A stretch of DNA of 64,000 bases from Thermoplasmata archaeon. Lineage in GTDB: Archaea; Thermoplasmatota; Thermoplasmata; Lutacidiplasmatales; UBA184. Every line of letters starts with the position of its first letter. Positions within the stretch are counted from its first letter, which is position 1. Below the pieces are notes generated by a model. It searched no databases. It worked only from the letters and a program-made list of their open reading frames with translations, and was not told where the DNA came from. The stretch spans positions 19,490 through 83,489 of the forward strand of contig JAKIWI010000001.1 in assembly GCA_022750115.1 (NCBI GenBank). The letters run 5' to 3'. Below, one piece after another: positions 41,596-49,647 of the stretch. Position numbers and translations under genes: made by a program.

Positions 41596-42924
41596 ATGCA
41601 CCCGAGCCGGGCCATCCATGGACGGCGCTCTCTCCTCCTGGCCGGTCGGCGGGTCGTGCTGGGTGTCTCGGGGTCGATCGCCGCGATCGAGAGTCCCCGC
41701 ATCGCGCGCGAGCTCATTCGCCACGGGGCCGACGTGACGGCCGTGATGAGCTCCGAGGCGAGCCGGATCGTGAGCGAAGAGGCGCTCAGCTTCGCGACGG
41801 GCCACCCGCCCGTCACTCGTCTCACGGGCGATGTCGAGCACGTCACACTCCTCGGCCCGGGGGACGACCGGGCCGACCTGCTGCTGATCGCTCCGGCGAC
41901 GGCGAACACGATCTCGAAGATCGCCCATGGGATCGACGACACGCCGGTCACCTCCTGCGCCTCGGTCGCATTGGGCGGCGGCGTCCCGATTCTGCTCGCC
42001 CCCGCGATGCACGCCCACATGGGCCAGAACCCCGCGGTCCGGGAGAACCTCGCCCGTCTGACCTCCTGGGGCGTCGGCGTGATCGAGCCGGCGTCCGCCG
42101 AGGGGGAGGAAAAGATCGCTTCGCCGGAGGAGGTCGCGGCAGCGGTCCTCCATCGGCTCGTGCCGGGTCCTTGGCGAGGGCGGCGAGTCGTCGTCGTCGG
42201 GGGGGCGAGCCGAGAATCGATCGACGACGTGCGGTCGGTAACGAACGAGAGCTCCGGAGAGACGGCAGTCCAACTCGCCGTGCAGGCGCACTATCGAGGC
42301 GCGGAGGTCGAATTGTGGGCCGGAGCGTTGCAGACCTCGGTACCGCGATTCGTCCCGACCCGGACGTGGCGGAGCGTGCTCGACCTCCGGGCGCTGGTCG
42401 CGAGCCGGTCGATCGAGCTGTCGACCACCGATGTCGTGCTGGTACCGGCGGCGCTGTCCGATTTCACACTCGACCGGCGTCCGGGCAAGATCGCGTCCCG
42501 CGACAGCGAAACACTTCGGCTCGAACTTCGTCGGGCTCCGAAGATCCTGCCGGAGCTGCGGCGGCGCTTGCCCTCCCCCCACCGGCTCGTCGGCTTCAAG
42601 CTGGAATCGGGGCGCTCGCCGACGGCGCTCGAAGGCGATGCGAAGGCGTTCCTGCGGGAGGGCGAGCTCGACTGGGTCGTGGCCAACGACCGCGCCGCGA
42701 TGGGCGCCGCCCGCACGCGCGTCGTCCTAGTCGGTCGACCGGGCACCCGAGCGCGCTGGTTCGAGGGGACCAAGGCCGAGGTCGCGGGCGCGCTGCTCGA
42801 CGCGATCGGCCCCTCCCTCGGGTCCGAACGGCCGGGCGGGGACCCATCGGCTCGAACCGCGCCGCCGGAATCCCGGCCCCATCGCCCGACGAGGCGCCGG
42901 CGCCCGGCCCGTCGACGCGCCTAG
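41596..42924 (+). CDS. coaBC: CoaBC, phosphopantothenoylcysteine synthetase/decarboxylase
   Basis: Bifunctional coenzyme A biosynthesis enzyme (442 residues). The N-terminal CoaC domain (about 15-185) is a flavoprotein decarboxylase with GVSGSIAAIESPR, a His in VEHVTLLGP, APATANTISK and PAMHAHMGQNP (archaeal PAMH in place of bacterial PAMN). The C-terminal CoaB domain (about 192-420) joins cysteine to phosphopantothenate: GGASRESID, VRSVTNESSGE and the catalytic Lys in GKIASRD. The final 30 residues are an Arg/Pro-rich tail. The ATG is set by the GGAGGGAG motif 7 nt ahead; a longer in-frame start would enter the promoter of the divergent gene. Confidence 0.92.
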   Translation: MHPSRAIHGRRSLLLAGRRVVLGVSGSIAAIESPRIARELIRHGADVTAVMSSEASRIVSEEALSFATGHPPVTRLTGDVEHVTLLGPGDDRADLLLIAPATANTISKIAHGIDDTPVTSCASVALGGGVPILLAPAMHAHMGQNPAVRENLARLTSWGVGVIEPASAEGEEKIASPEEVAAAVLHRLVPGPWRGRRVVVVGGASRESIDDVRSVTNESSGETAVQLAVQAHYRGAEVELWAGALQTSVPRFVPTRTWRSVLDLRALVASRSIELSTTDVVLVPAALSDFTLDRRPGKIASRDSETLRLELRRAPKILPELRRRLPSPHRLVGFKLESGRSPTALEGDAKAFLREGELDWVVANDRAAMGAARTRVVLVGRPGTRARWFEGTKAEVAGALLDAIGPSLGSERPGGDPSARTAPPESRPHRPTRRRRPARRRA

Positions 42925-42944
42925 GGACTCCCGCGCTGACGCAG

Positions 42945-42953
42945 CATTATTAG
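42945..42953 (+). promoter_or_regulatory. TATA box of the sucCD operon
   Basis: CATTATTAG, about 41 nt before the sucC ATG at 42990, in the only gap between coaBC and sucC. Confidence 0.5.
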
Positions 42954-42989
42954 GTCGCCCGGCTCGGCGAGCGTCGGAGCGAAGGGTCG

Positions 42990-44123
42990 ATGGTCAAGCT
43001 CGCCGAGTGGAGGGGCAAGGAGATCTTCCGCCGGTACGGCATCGACCTCCCGCGCGGCGCCGTCGTCCGATCCCCCGCCGAGGTCGCCGGGGCGCTGACC
43101 GGCGCCGGGGTTCCGTTCCCGTGCGTCGTAAAGGCCCAAGTCCTCGCGGGCGGGCGCGGGAAGGGCGGAGCCGTCCGATTCGCGACCAACCTCGCCGAAG
43201 CCGAGGACGCCACGCGGGCGATCCTGGCGATGGAGTTCAAGGGCGAGAAGGTCCGCGAGGTCCTCCTCGAAGAGAAGTTGGCGATCGCGCGCGAGCTGTA
43301 CCTCTCCATCGCCCTTGACCGGAGCCAACGGCTGCCGGTCGTGATGGCGAGTGCCCAGGGCGGCGTCGAGATCGAGTCCGTCGAGGAGTCGGCGATCGCC
43401 CGGGTGAGCGTCGACCCGTTCCCCGGCCTGATCGGCTACGAGAAGCGTCGCCTCCTCGCCGCCCTCGCCGTCAGCGGCGCGGTCGCGCGCTCGGTCGACG
43501 GGCTCCTCGACCAGGTCTGGAAGGTCTTTGTCCAAGAGGACGCCGAGCTCGTCGAGATCAATCCGCTCGCGATCGTCGGGGACCGGGTGGTGGCGCTCGA
43601 CGCCAAGGTGATCATCGAGGACGATGCGTCGTTCCGCCATCCCGAATACGCCGACATCCGCGACGACCGGACCCCGCTCGAGGAGATCGCCCGCGAGAAG
43701 GAGATCGCCTTCGTGCAGCTCGACGGCAATATCGGCGTCATCGCGAACGGCGCCGGCCTCACCATGGCCACCCTCGACGTGCTCGCGGAGTTCGGAGGGC
43801 GCCCCGGCGTCTTCCTCGACCTCGGCGGGACCGACGACCCCCGCAAGGTGACCGAAGCGTTCCATCTCATGGCCCAGGCGAAGCCCGCCGCGGTGTTCCT
43901 GAACATCTTCGGCGGGGTCACGCGCTGCGACACCGTCGCCCGCGGGCTCGTGGATGCGATGCAGCAGGTGCCGGCGAACGAGCGCTTCCCGCTGGTCGCC
44001 CGCATTCGGGGCAACAACGAGGCCGAAGGGGTCGCCATCCTTCAGAAGGCCGGGGTGACGTCCCTGCCGGACCTGAAGGAGTCCGTCCAGGCCGTCATCG
44101 CCGCTGCCGGGGGACCGGCATGA
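42990..44123 (+). CDS. sucC: Succinyl-CoA synthetase, beta subunit
   Basis: ATP-grasp beta subunit (377 residues) of succinyl-CoA synthetase (ADP-forming), which conserves the thioester energy of succinyl-CoA as a nucleoside triphosphate. Seen: KAQVLAGGRGKGGAV (nucleotide-binding), EINPL near 190, and GGVTRCDTVARG in the C-terminal CoA-ligase domain. Length matches the family (about 375-390). The stop overlaps the sucD start (ATGA). With KorAB in the same window it fits a ferredoxin-linked oxidative TCA step. Confidence 0.95.
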   Translation: MVKLAEWRGKEIFRRYGIDLPRGAVVRSPAEVAGALTGAGVPFPCVVKAQVLAGGRGKGGAVRFATNLAEAEDATRAILAMEFKGEKVREVLLEEKLAIARELYLSIALDRSQRLPVVMASAQGGVEIESVEESAIARVSVDPFPGLIGYEKRRLLAALAVSGAVARSVDGLLDQVWKVFVQEDAELVEINPLAIVGDRVVALDAKVIIEDDASFRHPEYADIRDDRTPLEEIAREKEIAFVQLDGNIGVIANGAGLTMATLDVLAEFGGRPGVFLDLGGTDDPRKVTEAFHLMAQAKPAAVFLNIFGGVTRCDTVARGLVDAMQQVPANERFPLVARIRGNNEAEGVAILQKAGVTSLPDLKESVQAVIAAAGGPA

Positions 44124-45004
44124 GCGTCCTCGTCGACCGCGACACGCGGATCCTCGTCCAAGGGATCACGGGCCACCAAGGGACGGTTCACGCGCGCAAC
44201 ATGAAGGCGTTCGGCGCGAACGTCGTCGCGGGCGCCACGCCGGGCAAGGGCGGCCAACAGGTCGAGGGCGTCCCCGTGTTCGACTCCGTCGCGCAGGCTG
44301 TGAAGGCGACGGGCGCCAACGCGACGTGCCTCTTCGTGCCCGCCCCGTTCGCTCGCGATGCGTTCCTGGAGGCGGTCGACGCCGGGATCCAGCTCGCGGT
44401 GATCGTCACCGAGCACATCCCGTTCCACGACATGCTGACGATGTACCACTACGGCCGCTCGAAGGGCGCGCGGATCATCGGCCCGAACTGCCCGGGCATC
44501 GCATCCCCCGGAAAGACGAAGGTCGGGATCATCCCGAACGTCGTGTTCCATCCCGGCCGCGTGGGCGTCATCAGCCGCAGCGGCACCCTGACCTACGAGA
44601 TCGTCAACGGCATCAAGGAGCGTGGGCTCGGCCAATCGACCTGCCTCGGCCTCGGAGGCGACCCCGTGGTCGGGACGTCGTTCGTCGATGCGCTGCCGTG
44701 GTTCCAGGACGACCCCGAGACCGACCTCGTCGTCCTCGTCGGCGAGATCGGCGGGACCGCCGAGGAGGACGCGGCCGAGTACATCGGGCGCAAGTTCCAC
44801 AAACCGGTCATCGCCTACGTGGCCGGCCGCTCGGCGCCCCCCGGCAAGCGGATGGGACACGCGGGGGCCATCATCGCCCGCGGCAAGGGCACGGCCGACA
44901 GCAAACTGCACGCGCTCGAGGCAGCGGGCGCCCACGTCGCGAAGTTCCCCTACGAGATCCCCGCCCTCGTCGAACAGTACCTTCCGAAGCGATCCGCCCC
45001 GTGA
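44120..45004 (+). CDS. sucD: Succinyl-CoA synthetase, alpha subunit
   Basis: CoA-binding alpha subunit (294 residues). Seen: [16 protein letters not shown] with the Rossmann CoA site, [19 protein letters not shown], and [10 protein letters not shown] containing the His that is phosphorylated during catalysis. Length is as expected (about 290). The ATG overlaps the sucC stop, and the stop overlaps the next gene (GTGA). Confidence 0.95.
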   Translation: MSVLVDRDTRILVQGITGHQGTVHARNMKAFGANVVAGATPGKGGQQVEGVPVFDSVAQAVKATGANATCLFVPAPFARDAFLEAVDAGIQLAVIVTEHIPFHDMLTMYHYGRSKGARIIGPNCPGIASPGKTKVGIIPNVVFHPGRVGVISRSGTLTYEIVNGIKERGLGQSTCLGLGGDPVVGTSFVDALPWFQDDPETDLVVLVGEIGGTAEEDAAEYIGRKFHKPVIAYVAGRSAPPGKRMGHAGAIIARGKGTADSKLHALEAAGAHVAKFPYEIPALVEQYLPKRSAP

Positions 45005-45195
45005 CCGACGACGTCTGCGCGGTCCCGGAATGCGGCCAGCCGGCCGCGCGCCACCTCGCCGTGCCCGAGGCCCGCCGCGTCTTCGACAAGCTCCCGGAGA
45101 AAGGCCGCAGCGCGCCGCTGTGCAAGGCCCACTACAAGGAGTGGAAGAAGGCGACGAAGAAGGACCGGACGCTCGAGCGGCTCGGCCGGCGCTAG
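45001..45195 (+). CDS. Small zinc-finger-like protein coupled to sucD
   Basis: A 64-residue basic protein with C6, C12 and a later CxxH pair (LCKAHYKEW), a possible C2-CH zinc site, followed by a Lys/Arg-rich C-terminus. Its GTG overlaps the sucD stop. It could bind nucleic acid, but no family was recognised; the overlap makes translation likely. Confidence 0.7.
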   Translation: MTDDVCAVPECGQPAARHLAVPEARRVFDKLPEKGRSAPLCKAHYKEWKKATKKDRTLERLGRR

Positions 45196-45213
45196 GGTCG
45201 CCGCGGAGAGGAT

Positions 45214-45225
45214 CCCCCGCGGGGG
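45214..45225. terminator. GC palindrome between the convergent sucCD and eL41 units
   Basis: CCCCCGCGGGGG, a perfect 12-nt palindrome in the 64-nt gap between two converging units. It lacks the T-run of typical archaeal terminators, so a terminator role is only possible. Confidence 0.25.
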
Positions 45226-45259
45226 GCTGGTTCGGGCTCGGAAGGGGTTGTCGACCGGA

Positions 45260-45367
45260 CTACTGCTTGCGCATCCGCTGCGCCCTCATGCGGCGGCGCA
45301 TCCGCTTCTTGCGCCACTTCCACCGCATGTGGCCGCGCTTCTTCCATACGCGCGAGCTGCGTTTCAT
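45260..45367 (-). CDS. rpl41e: Ribosomal protein eL41
   Basis: A tiny, extremely basic protein of 35 residues from ATG 45367, or 22 from ATG 45328. The core MRWKWRKKRMRRRM followed by RAQRMRKQ matches the eL41 pattern of archaea and eukaryotes (about 25 residues of Lys, Arg, Met and Trp). eL41 is a single helix at the subunit interface. The extended N-terminus from the first ATG is unusual, so the shorter start may be the true one. A TATA box lies about 41 nt before the longer start. Confidence 0.85.
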   Translation of the reverse strand: MKRSSRVWKKRGHMRWKWRKKRMRRRMRAQRMRKQ

Positions 45368-45403
45368 CCAATCGCGTCCGAAACGGCTGCCCTACTGCCC
45401 GCA

Positions 45404-45412
45404 CTTTATAAG
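45404..45412 (-). promoter_or_regulatory. TATA box of the eL41 gene
   Basis: CTTATAAAG on the minus strand, near-palindromic, about 41 nt before ATG 45367. It overlaps the TAA stop of the doubtful reading frame upstream. Confidence 0.55.
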
Positions 45413-45786
45413 CTTGCCCGCGCGAAAACTCGCTCACCGTCGGCGAGCCGGGCGGTCGAACGGTCGCGGCGTGCGGGATCCGATTTCCCCGATTCCCAGC
45501 CGACCCAGGCCTCGACGAGCGCCGGCCCATCTTCACCTTTCGAATGGGTGACCACCTCGGCCGGCCTCTGGTACTCCCCGGGCGGATCTCCCTCGCCCTC
45601 GAACAGCGGAAGCCCTGACCGCCCCGGTCGTCTTGGGGCGGGTCGTGACGATGGTGCTTTCGGCGATCCCGGGGCACGATCTCCCCCGGGGGCTCCCTCG
45701 GCCCGCTCGGGCCGGACGTCGTCGAGATCCTCGGCAAAGCTGCGATCTACGCGGGGATTCTCCTCTCCCGAGTGTACCGGTACCAC
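45406..45786 (-). CDS. Doubtful 126-residue protein upstream of eL41
   Basis: The 514-nt stretch between eL41 and the next gene holds one minus-strand frame of 126 codons from ATG 45786. The N-terminal half is Pro/Arg/Gly-rich and low-complexity; the second half reads more like a folded protein with two Trp and balanced charge. Third-position GC is lower than in neighbouring genes, and no ribosome-binding site or TATA box is evident. No family is recognised. It may be real or chance; no better candidate was seen on either strand. Confidence 0.3.
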   Translation of the reverse strand: MVPVHSGEENPRVDRSFAEDLDDVRPERAEGAPGGDRAPGSPKAPSSRPAPRRPGRSGLPLFEGEGDPPGEYQRPAEVVTHSKGEDGPALVEAWVGWESGKSDPARRDRSTARLADGERVFARASL

Positions 45787-45881
45787 CTAGGCCACGCCAG
45801 CCCGCGGTCGGCCGGTCCGGCGTCCCGAGACCCGCTCCGCGGCGAAGATTCGTCCGATCGGCCCGCCCGCGAGGCGGGGGC

Positions 45882-46376
45882 TCAGCTCGAGCCGCGTCCG
45901 CGCACGGATTTGCGGTGATCGCGCTCCAGGGCGCGGCCGAACTTCTTCCAGGCGAGTGTGACGGATTTCTCCCACGTCGCCTTCGGGGGGTTCTTGCCTC
46001 CCACGCCGTAGGGCGCCCGGCGGGCGGTCAGAACGAGCTGGGTTCGGCCGTCGGGGAGGCGCGAGAGGCGATAGTCGAGCGAGTAGACCCGGTGGCTCCC
46101 CACCGATTCCGAGTGCCACCAGTTCGGTGGGTGGAGCCGGACGACGTGGCGCGTCCAGAACCAGCCGTCGTTGGTGTCCTCGAGGTCCTCGTACACGACC
46201 TCCCGCGTCGTGCGCTTCAGGATGCGCCGTTGGTACTCCTCGGCCTCGTAGCCGGCGTCGCCGGGCGTGTAGTCGGTGCACCAGTCGTAGACGAACTCGA
46301 GCGGCGCGCGAAACGTCGCCCGGACTTCGTAGGTCGGAGGTGGCCATCGGGTTGGTTTCTCGGGAGGCGCGCGCAT
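45882..46376 (-). CDS. SRPBCC/START-like fold protein
   Basis: A 164-residue protein of the SRPBCC (helix-grip) superfamily: VRATFRAPLEFVYDWCTDYTPGD is the usual opening strand and helix (about 15-37), followed by alternating strands with Trp/Tyr residues and a long C-terminal helix. Such proteins bind hydrophobic ligands. The ATG at 46376 is preferred; a longer frame adds a Pro/Ser-rich leader overlapping the adjacent gene. No operon partner is obvious. Confidence 0.75.
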   Translation of the reverse strand: MRAPPEKPTRWPPPTYEVRATFRAPLEFVYDWCTDYTPGDAGYEAEEYQRRILKRTTREVVYEDLEDTNDGWFWTRHVVRLHPPNWWHSESVGSHRVYSLDYRLSRLPDGRTQLVLTARRAPYGVGGKNPPKATWEKSVTLAWKKFGRALERDHRKSVRGRGSS

Positions 46377-46464
46377 GGGAACCCCTCGAGCGCTGGAGGA
46401 TGAAGAAACCTGTGGCGCGTCCGGCCGGGGGAGTCGGGAGACCGTCGCCCCGGGTGGAGCTCGT

Positions 46465-46893
46465 TCATCCGACGGAGGCGGCGGGCGCCCGCAGGTAGTA
46501 GCCCGACGCACGGTCCGCGGTGATGTGTCCCGCCCAGGCGAGCATCGGCCATTCGATATGACCGGCCGCGAAACTCCAGAGCGAGAACACCACGCCCCAG
46601 ACCAGGAGGTTGTGCACCGTGTTGTAGAGCGTCGGGCCCCACGAGGGCCACCCGCTCGAGCTCCGCGCGGCGATCCCGATCGGAACGAACGCGGCGAGGT
46701 CGGGCCAGACCGCCCAGAAGATTGTCAGCAGGACGCTGGGCCACGGGAGATCCTTGAGCAGGAGTCCCCGCCAGACGAACACGACGAGGAGGATCGCGAT
46801 CGTGGCGGCGCCGTACTCGGCCCGATACACCCACGAGTTCAGCCGGAGGAATCCGGGTCCCCACCGGGGGGCTGGCACGTCGGCGCTCCGCAC
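46465..46893 (-). CDS. DUF4260-like small membrane protein
   Basis: A 142-residue membrane protein with three to four hydrophobic helices. The conserved-looking YNTVHNLL and AGHITADRASGYYLR segments match the DUF4260 pattern (YNxxHN, then AHxGxDRxxGYGL). Function of the family is unknown. The GTG start at 46893 is the first that keeps the amphipathic N-terminus. The next gene on this strand starts 88 nt downstream. Confidence 0.7.
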   Translation of the reverse strand: MRSADVPAPRWGPGFLRLNSWVYRAEYGAATIAILLVVFVWRGLLLKDLPWPSVLLTIFWAVWPDLAAFVPIGIAARSSSGWPSWGPTLYNTVHNLLVWGVVFSLWSFAAGHIEWPMLAWAGHITADRASGYYLRAPAASVG

Positions 46894-46975
46894 TCCTCGG
46901 ACATCGAGGTTCGGGACTTAGCGGCTCGCCCCCGTCGGAACGGGGGGCCTCTCGAGAGCGACCGAATCGGCGGGC

Positions 46976-46987
46976 CATTATCTATGC
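46976..46987 (+). promoter_or_regulatory. TATA-like element before the gene at 47006
   Basis: CCATTATCTATG, centred about 25 nt before the GTG start, suggesting a leaderless transcript. Confidence 0.5.
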
Positions 46988-47005
46988 CGGTCGACTGGGC
47001 GGCCC

Positions 47006-47413
47006 GTGCTGGCCGACGCCGACCTCGAGGTCAACGTGCTGGAGTTTGTCCAGAAGTCGTTCCAGTTCGACCGGACCGATACCGTGGCCGGCGTCGAGTA
47101 CGCGGTCTTTCACCGCACCGAGACCGAGAGCGAGTCGCAGTTCCGGCCCAAGCTGGTGAAGCTCGTCATCGTCGTGCCCCGCGAGTGGCTCGTCCACGAC
47201 CTGGCGTCCGATCTCGTGTTGATCGCCCCGGACGGGATCCACCCGGGACCCCGGGGGAGTGGGGGGGCCATGGAAGCGGCGGCCGAGAAGTCCGAGTTCC
47301 GTCAACACGGGGTCGACTGGGTCCGGCAACCGCGCTCGGCGGGAGGTTGGGTGTACCTCCCGAAGCAGGACCGTGCGAAATGGTCGGCCGAAGCGATCGC
47401 AGGGCTGCCGTAG
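47006..47413 (+). CDS. Conserved-looking hypothetical protein
   Basis: A 135-residue soluble protein of mixed alpha/beta character, with a basic RPKLVKLVIVVPREWLVHDLA core and no recognised motif. Third-position GC is high and the frame is uninterrupted, supporting coding. Start GTG 47006 is backed by a TATA element at -25. Function unknown. Confidence 0.7.
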   Translation: MLADADLEVNVLEFVQKSFQFDRTDTVAGVEYAVFHRTETESESQFRPKLVKLVIVVPREWLVHDLASDLVLIAPDGIHPGPRGSGGAMEAAAEKSEFRQHGVDWVRQPRSAGGWVYLPKQDRAKWSAEAIAGLP

Positions 47414-47534
47414 CCCGAACCGATCCTCGCGGCGCGAGCGGGAGACCGCGATCCGGTGGGCCGTTCGGTGCTCACCGCCCCTTATCTGCGCCCGCGCGTC
47501 GCTCGCGCACAGATGACGACGGTCCGGGCACCGG

Positions 47535-47882
47535 ATGTCGTGTCGGGGTGACCACGTGAAGACGTTCAAGCAGAGCTACCCACGGCGAGGGAAACTGTTG
47601 CGCACGCCGTTCGTGCCATTGTCCGACGACGAGTTCCGACGCCTGGTCACCAACGGCTCGGCCATCCCCAGCCAGCAAGGCGCGGTTCTGTTCGTCTCCA
47701 AGTGGCGCGACGGACCGGGAATGGCGCCCGACGCATTCCTCGCCGCGCTGCGAGCGCAAGGATCGACGATGGTGGCCCGGACCTACGGGTCAGACGTCAA
47801 CATCCGGGTGGTCAAGCACGAATCCGCGGAGTCCGCCGGACCTCGGTCCCGCTCGAAGGCGACGCAACGCGCGTCCAACTAG
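47535..47882 (+). CDS. Small basic hypothetical protein
   Basis: A 115-residue protein (108 if GTG 47556 is used, which has GGTGA 5 nt ahead). It contains PFVPLSDDEFRRLVTNG and AVLFVSKWRDGPGM segments that look folded, then a Ser/Arg-rich tail. A CCTTATCT element at 47480-47487 may be its TATA box. The stop shares a CTAG tetranucleotide with the stop of the convergent gene. No family recognised. Confidence 0.65.
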   Translation: MSCRGDHVKTFKQSYPRRGKLLRTPFVPLSDDEFRRLVTNGSAIPSQQGAVLFVSKWRDGPGMAPDAFLAALRAQGSTMVARTYGSDVNIRVVKHESAESAGPRSRSKATQRASN

Positions 47883-48379
47883 CCCGAGCTCGGACGACCC
47901 GAACCGCCCGCGGGTCCGCCCATCCCCGATAGGGGGAGCGCGCGCTGGAGTTCGGAGACCCACCGAGCCGGGTCCGCGACAAAGAACTCCATCGTCGAGC
48001 CCGCCAGCTCGACGCAGATCACCGGGAAGCCGAACCGGGAGAACGGCAGATAGAGCCGCTCGAGGAACGACGGTGCTCCCTCCCGGGCCCAGACCCTTCG
48101 GACCTCGCGCAATGGGTAGGCATTGTCGGACACGCCTTCCGGGCCGATCCGGGTGATCCCGATGTGCCCCTGCGGGATCACGAGCAGTCTCGCGTCGGTG
48201 AGGACGAGCGCGTACCCGCCTTTCGAGCCGAGCTGGTTGACGTTGTCGTCTCGGAAGAGGACCCGCTCCCCCGGCGCGAGGTCCGAGGGGCCGAGTTCGT
48301 GGCTCGGTGGGAACAGAGGCACGGACGCAGCATCCCGGTCGCCGACTTCAGCCTTGGGAGAGGTCGAGGGCGTGGCCAT
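47879..48379 (-). CDS. Hypothetical protein with PH-like beta domain
   Basis: A 166-residue protein: a 35-residue disordered N-terminus, then beta strands of the form ERVLFRDDN, ALVLTDARLLVIPQG, and ITRIGPEGV followed by a C-terminal helix (DPARWVSELQRAL). This alternation resembles bacterial PH-like domains that begin with the VLTDxRLL pattern, but the assignment is tentative. It converges with the previous gene, the two stops overlapping at CTAG. Confidence 0.65.
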   Translation of the reverse strand: MATPSTSPKAEVGDRDAASVPLFPPSHELGPSDLAPGERVLFRDDNVNQLGSKGGYALVLTDARLLVIPQGHIGITRIGPEGVSDNAYPLREVRRVWAREGAPSFLERLYLPFSRFGFPVICVELAGSTMEFFVADPARWVSELQRALPLSGMGGPAGGSGRPSSG

Positions 48380-48507
48380 CGTCGCCGACGGTCGGCGCGC
48401 GGTCCACCGTGCCCCCTGAGCCGGGCCCTGCGGGGGGATGAGTTCCTACGGAATCGAGAGCAAACCGGGAAAGGCGCTGGGCCGCGCGTGCAGGGTGGAT
48501 CCGGGGA

Positions 48508-49647
48508 CTACAGGACGCCCATCTCGCCGAGCTTCTCGGGGAGGTAGGTGTCGGTGACGTAGTTGAGCCCGTACTTCGCGAGCGACTGCTGCTCCGCCTT
48601 CTTGCCGTTCTTCAGCATCAGTTCGATCTCGCTCCGCCACTCGGCGGTCTTGAACCGGGGGTCGGTGAGCTCGGCCTGCAGGGCGCGGATGTCCTGGTCG
48701 GTGAGGTTGTCCGACGGAAGTTCGTAGTTCTCGATATCGGAAGCCGTGACCCCGAGGAACTCCGCCTGCGGCGTCGCAAGGTACTGCGAGATGTGGGCTG
48801 TTTTGATCGCTCCGAAGGCGACGGACGCGAAGATCCGGAACGACCACGGGTCGCCGTCGGTGAAGACGACGACGGGCAACTTCAGCTCCTCGTTGAGCCG
48901 CTTCAGGAACCGCCGCGTCGAGCGCGCCGGCTGGCCCTTGAGGTGCAACAGGACCGCGCCGTGCTTCTCGTCGAAGCCGTTCTCGGCGAGGCGGTCGACC
49001 ATGCCACCGCACTCGATCGCGATGACGAACTTCGCCCCGGAGGAGATGAACTCGATCTTCTCCTTCTCGACGTTGAACGGGATCGCGTAGCCGCCATCCC
49101 CGACGTCGTCGCGGCAGTTGATCTTCTTCACGACGCCCTTTCGGTTCGTCTCCTTGATCGTCAGGTCGCCGATGACCGAGGCACCATTCTCCTCGGGGTG
49201 CACGCGGAAGTCCTCGCGGAGCCGCTCGCAGAGCACCTCCAAGTCCTCGATGAGGAGATTCGACTCGTCCTCGCTGTGGAACTTGCCCTCCTCCCAGCCT
49301 TCGCTGATGTAGTAGAGTTCCCGGAGCGTGGAGGTCTTGCCCTCGCGGGCCATCTCGTTGATGAAATCGACGAGGTAGAAGGTCCGGAGGAGCATCAGCG
49401 CGCCGTCGAGCTTGCGGGCGCTGCGCGTCCCCATCGCGCGACCGAGCTTCCAGACGCCGTCCTTCATCTGGAAGGCGATGTTCTGCTTCGTCCGGAGCGG
49501 AAGGCGCATCCGCGGGATCTCCCCGGCGTCGAGCTGCTCGTAGATCGACCGCGCGAGGTCGAGCGTCGGCTTCAGCGCGTCGACGCGGACCGTTCCGATC
49601 CCGTCAGCTTTCGTCGTCTTCGACACGGGCGCTCCCTTCCGCGGCAT
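48508..49647 (-). CDS. top6A: DNA topoisomerase VI, subunit A
   Basis: Spo11-like cleaving subunit (379 residues) of the archaeal type IIB topoisomerase, which relaxes and decatenates DNA with the B subunit. Seen: the winged-helix catalytic Tyr in [10 protein letters not shown] (probably Y113), and the Toprim domain with the Glu in [10 protein letters not shown] and TDGDPW (Asp pair; family members usually have DGDPY, so W is a variant). The ATG overlaps the end of top6B by 44 nt and has GGAGGTG ahead of it, so the subunits are translationally coupled. Confidence 0.96.
   Translation of the reverse strand: MPRKGAPVSKTTKADGIGTVRVDALKPTLDLARSIYEQLDAGEIPRMRLPLRTKQNIAFQMKDGVWKLGRAMGTRSARKLDGALMLLRTFYLVDFINEMAREGKTSTLRELYYISEGWEEGKFHSEDESNLLIEDLEVLCERLREDFRVHPEENGASVIGDLTIKETNRKGVVKKINCRDDVGDGGYAIPFNVEKEKIEFISSGAKFVIAIECGGMVDRLAENGFDEKHGAVLLHLKGQPARSTRRFLKRLNEELKLPVVVFTDGDPWSFRIFASVAFGAIKTAHISQYLATPQAEFLGVTASDIENYELPSDNLTDQDIRALQAELTDPRFKTAEWRSEIELMLKNGKKAEQQSLAKYGLNYVTDTYLPEKLGEMGVL

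Noticed and set aside
45646..45920. A plus-strand frame with a hydrophobic stretch (VVEILGKAAIYAGILL) resembling a small membrane protein.
   Set aside because: No ATG, GTG or TTG precedes the hydrophobic part in frame, and it overlaps the next gene on the other strand.
47513..47551. A 12-codon frame starting near the predicted transcript start before the gene at 47535, which might be a regulatory upstream peptide.
   Set aside because: It is too short to distinguish from chance and its sequence has no attenuator features such as a run of one amino acid.
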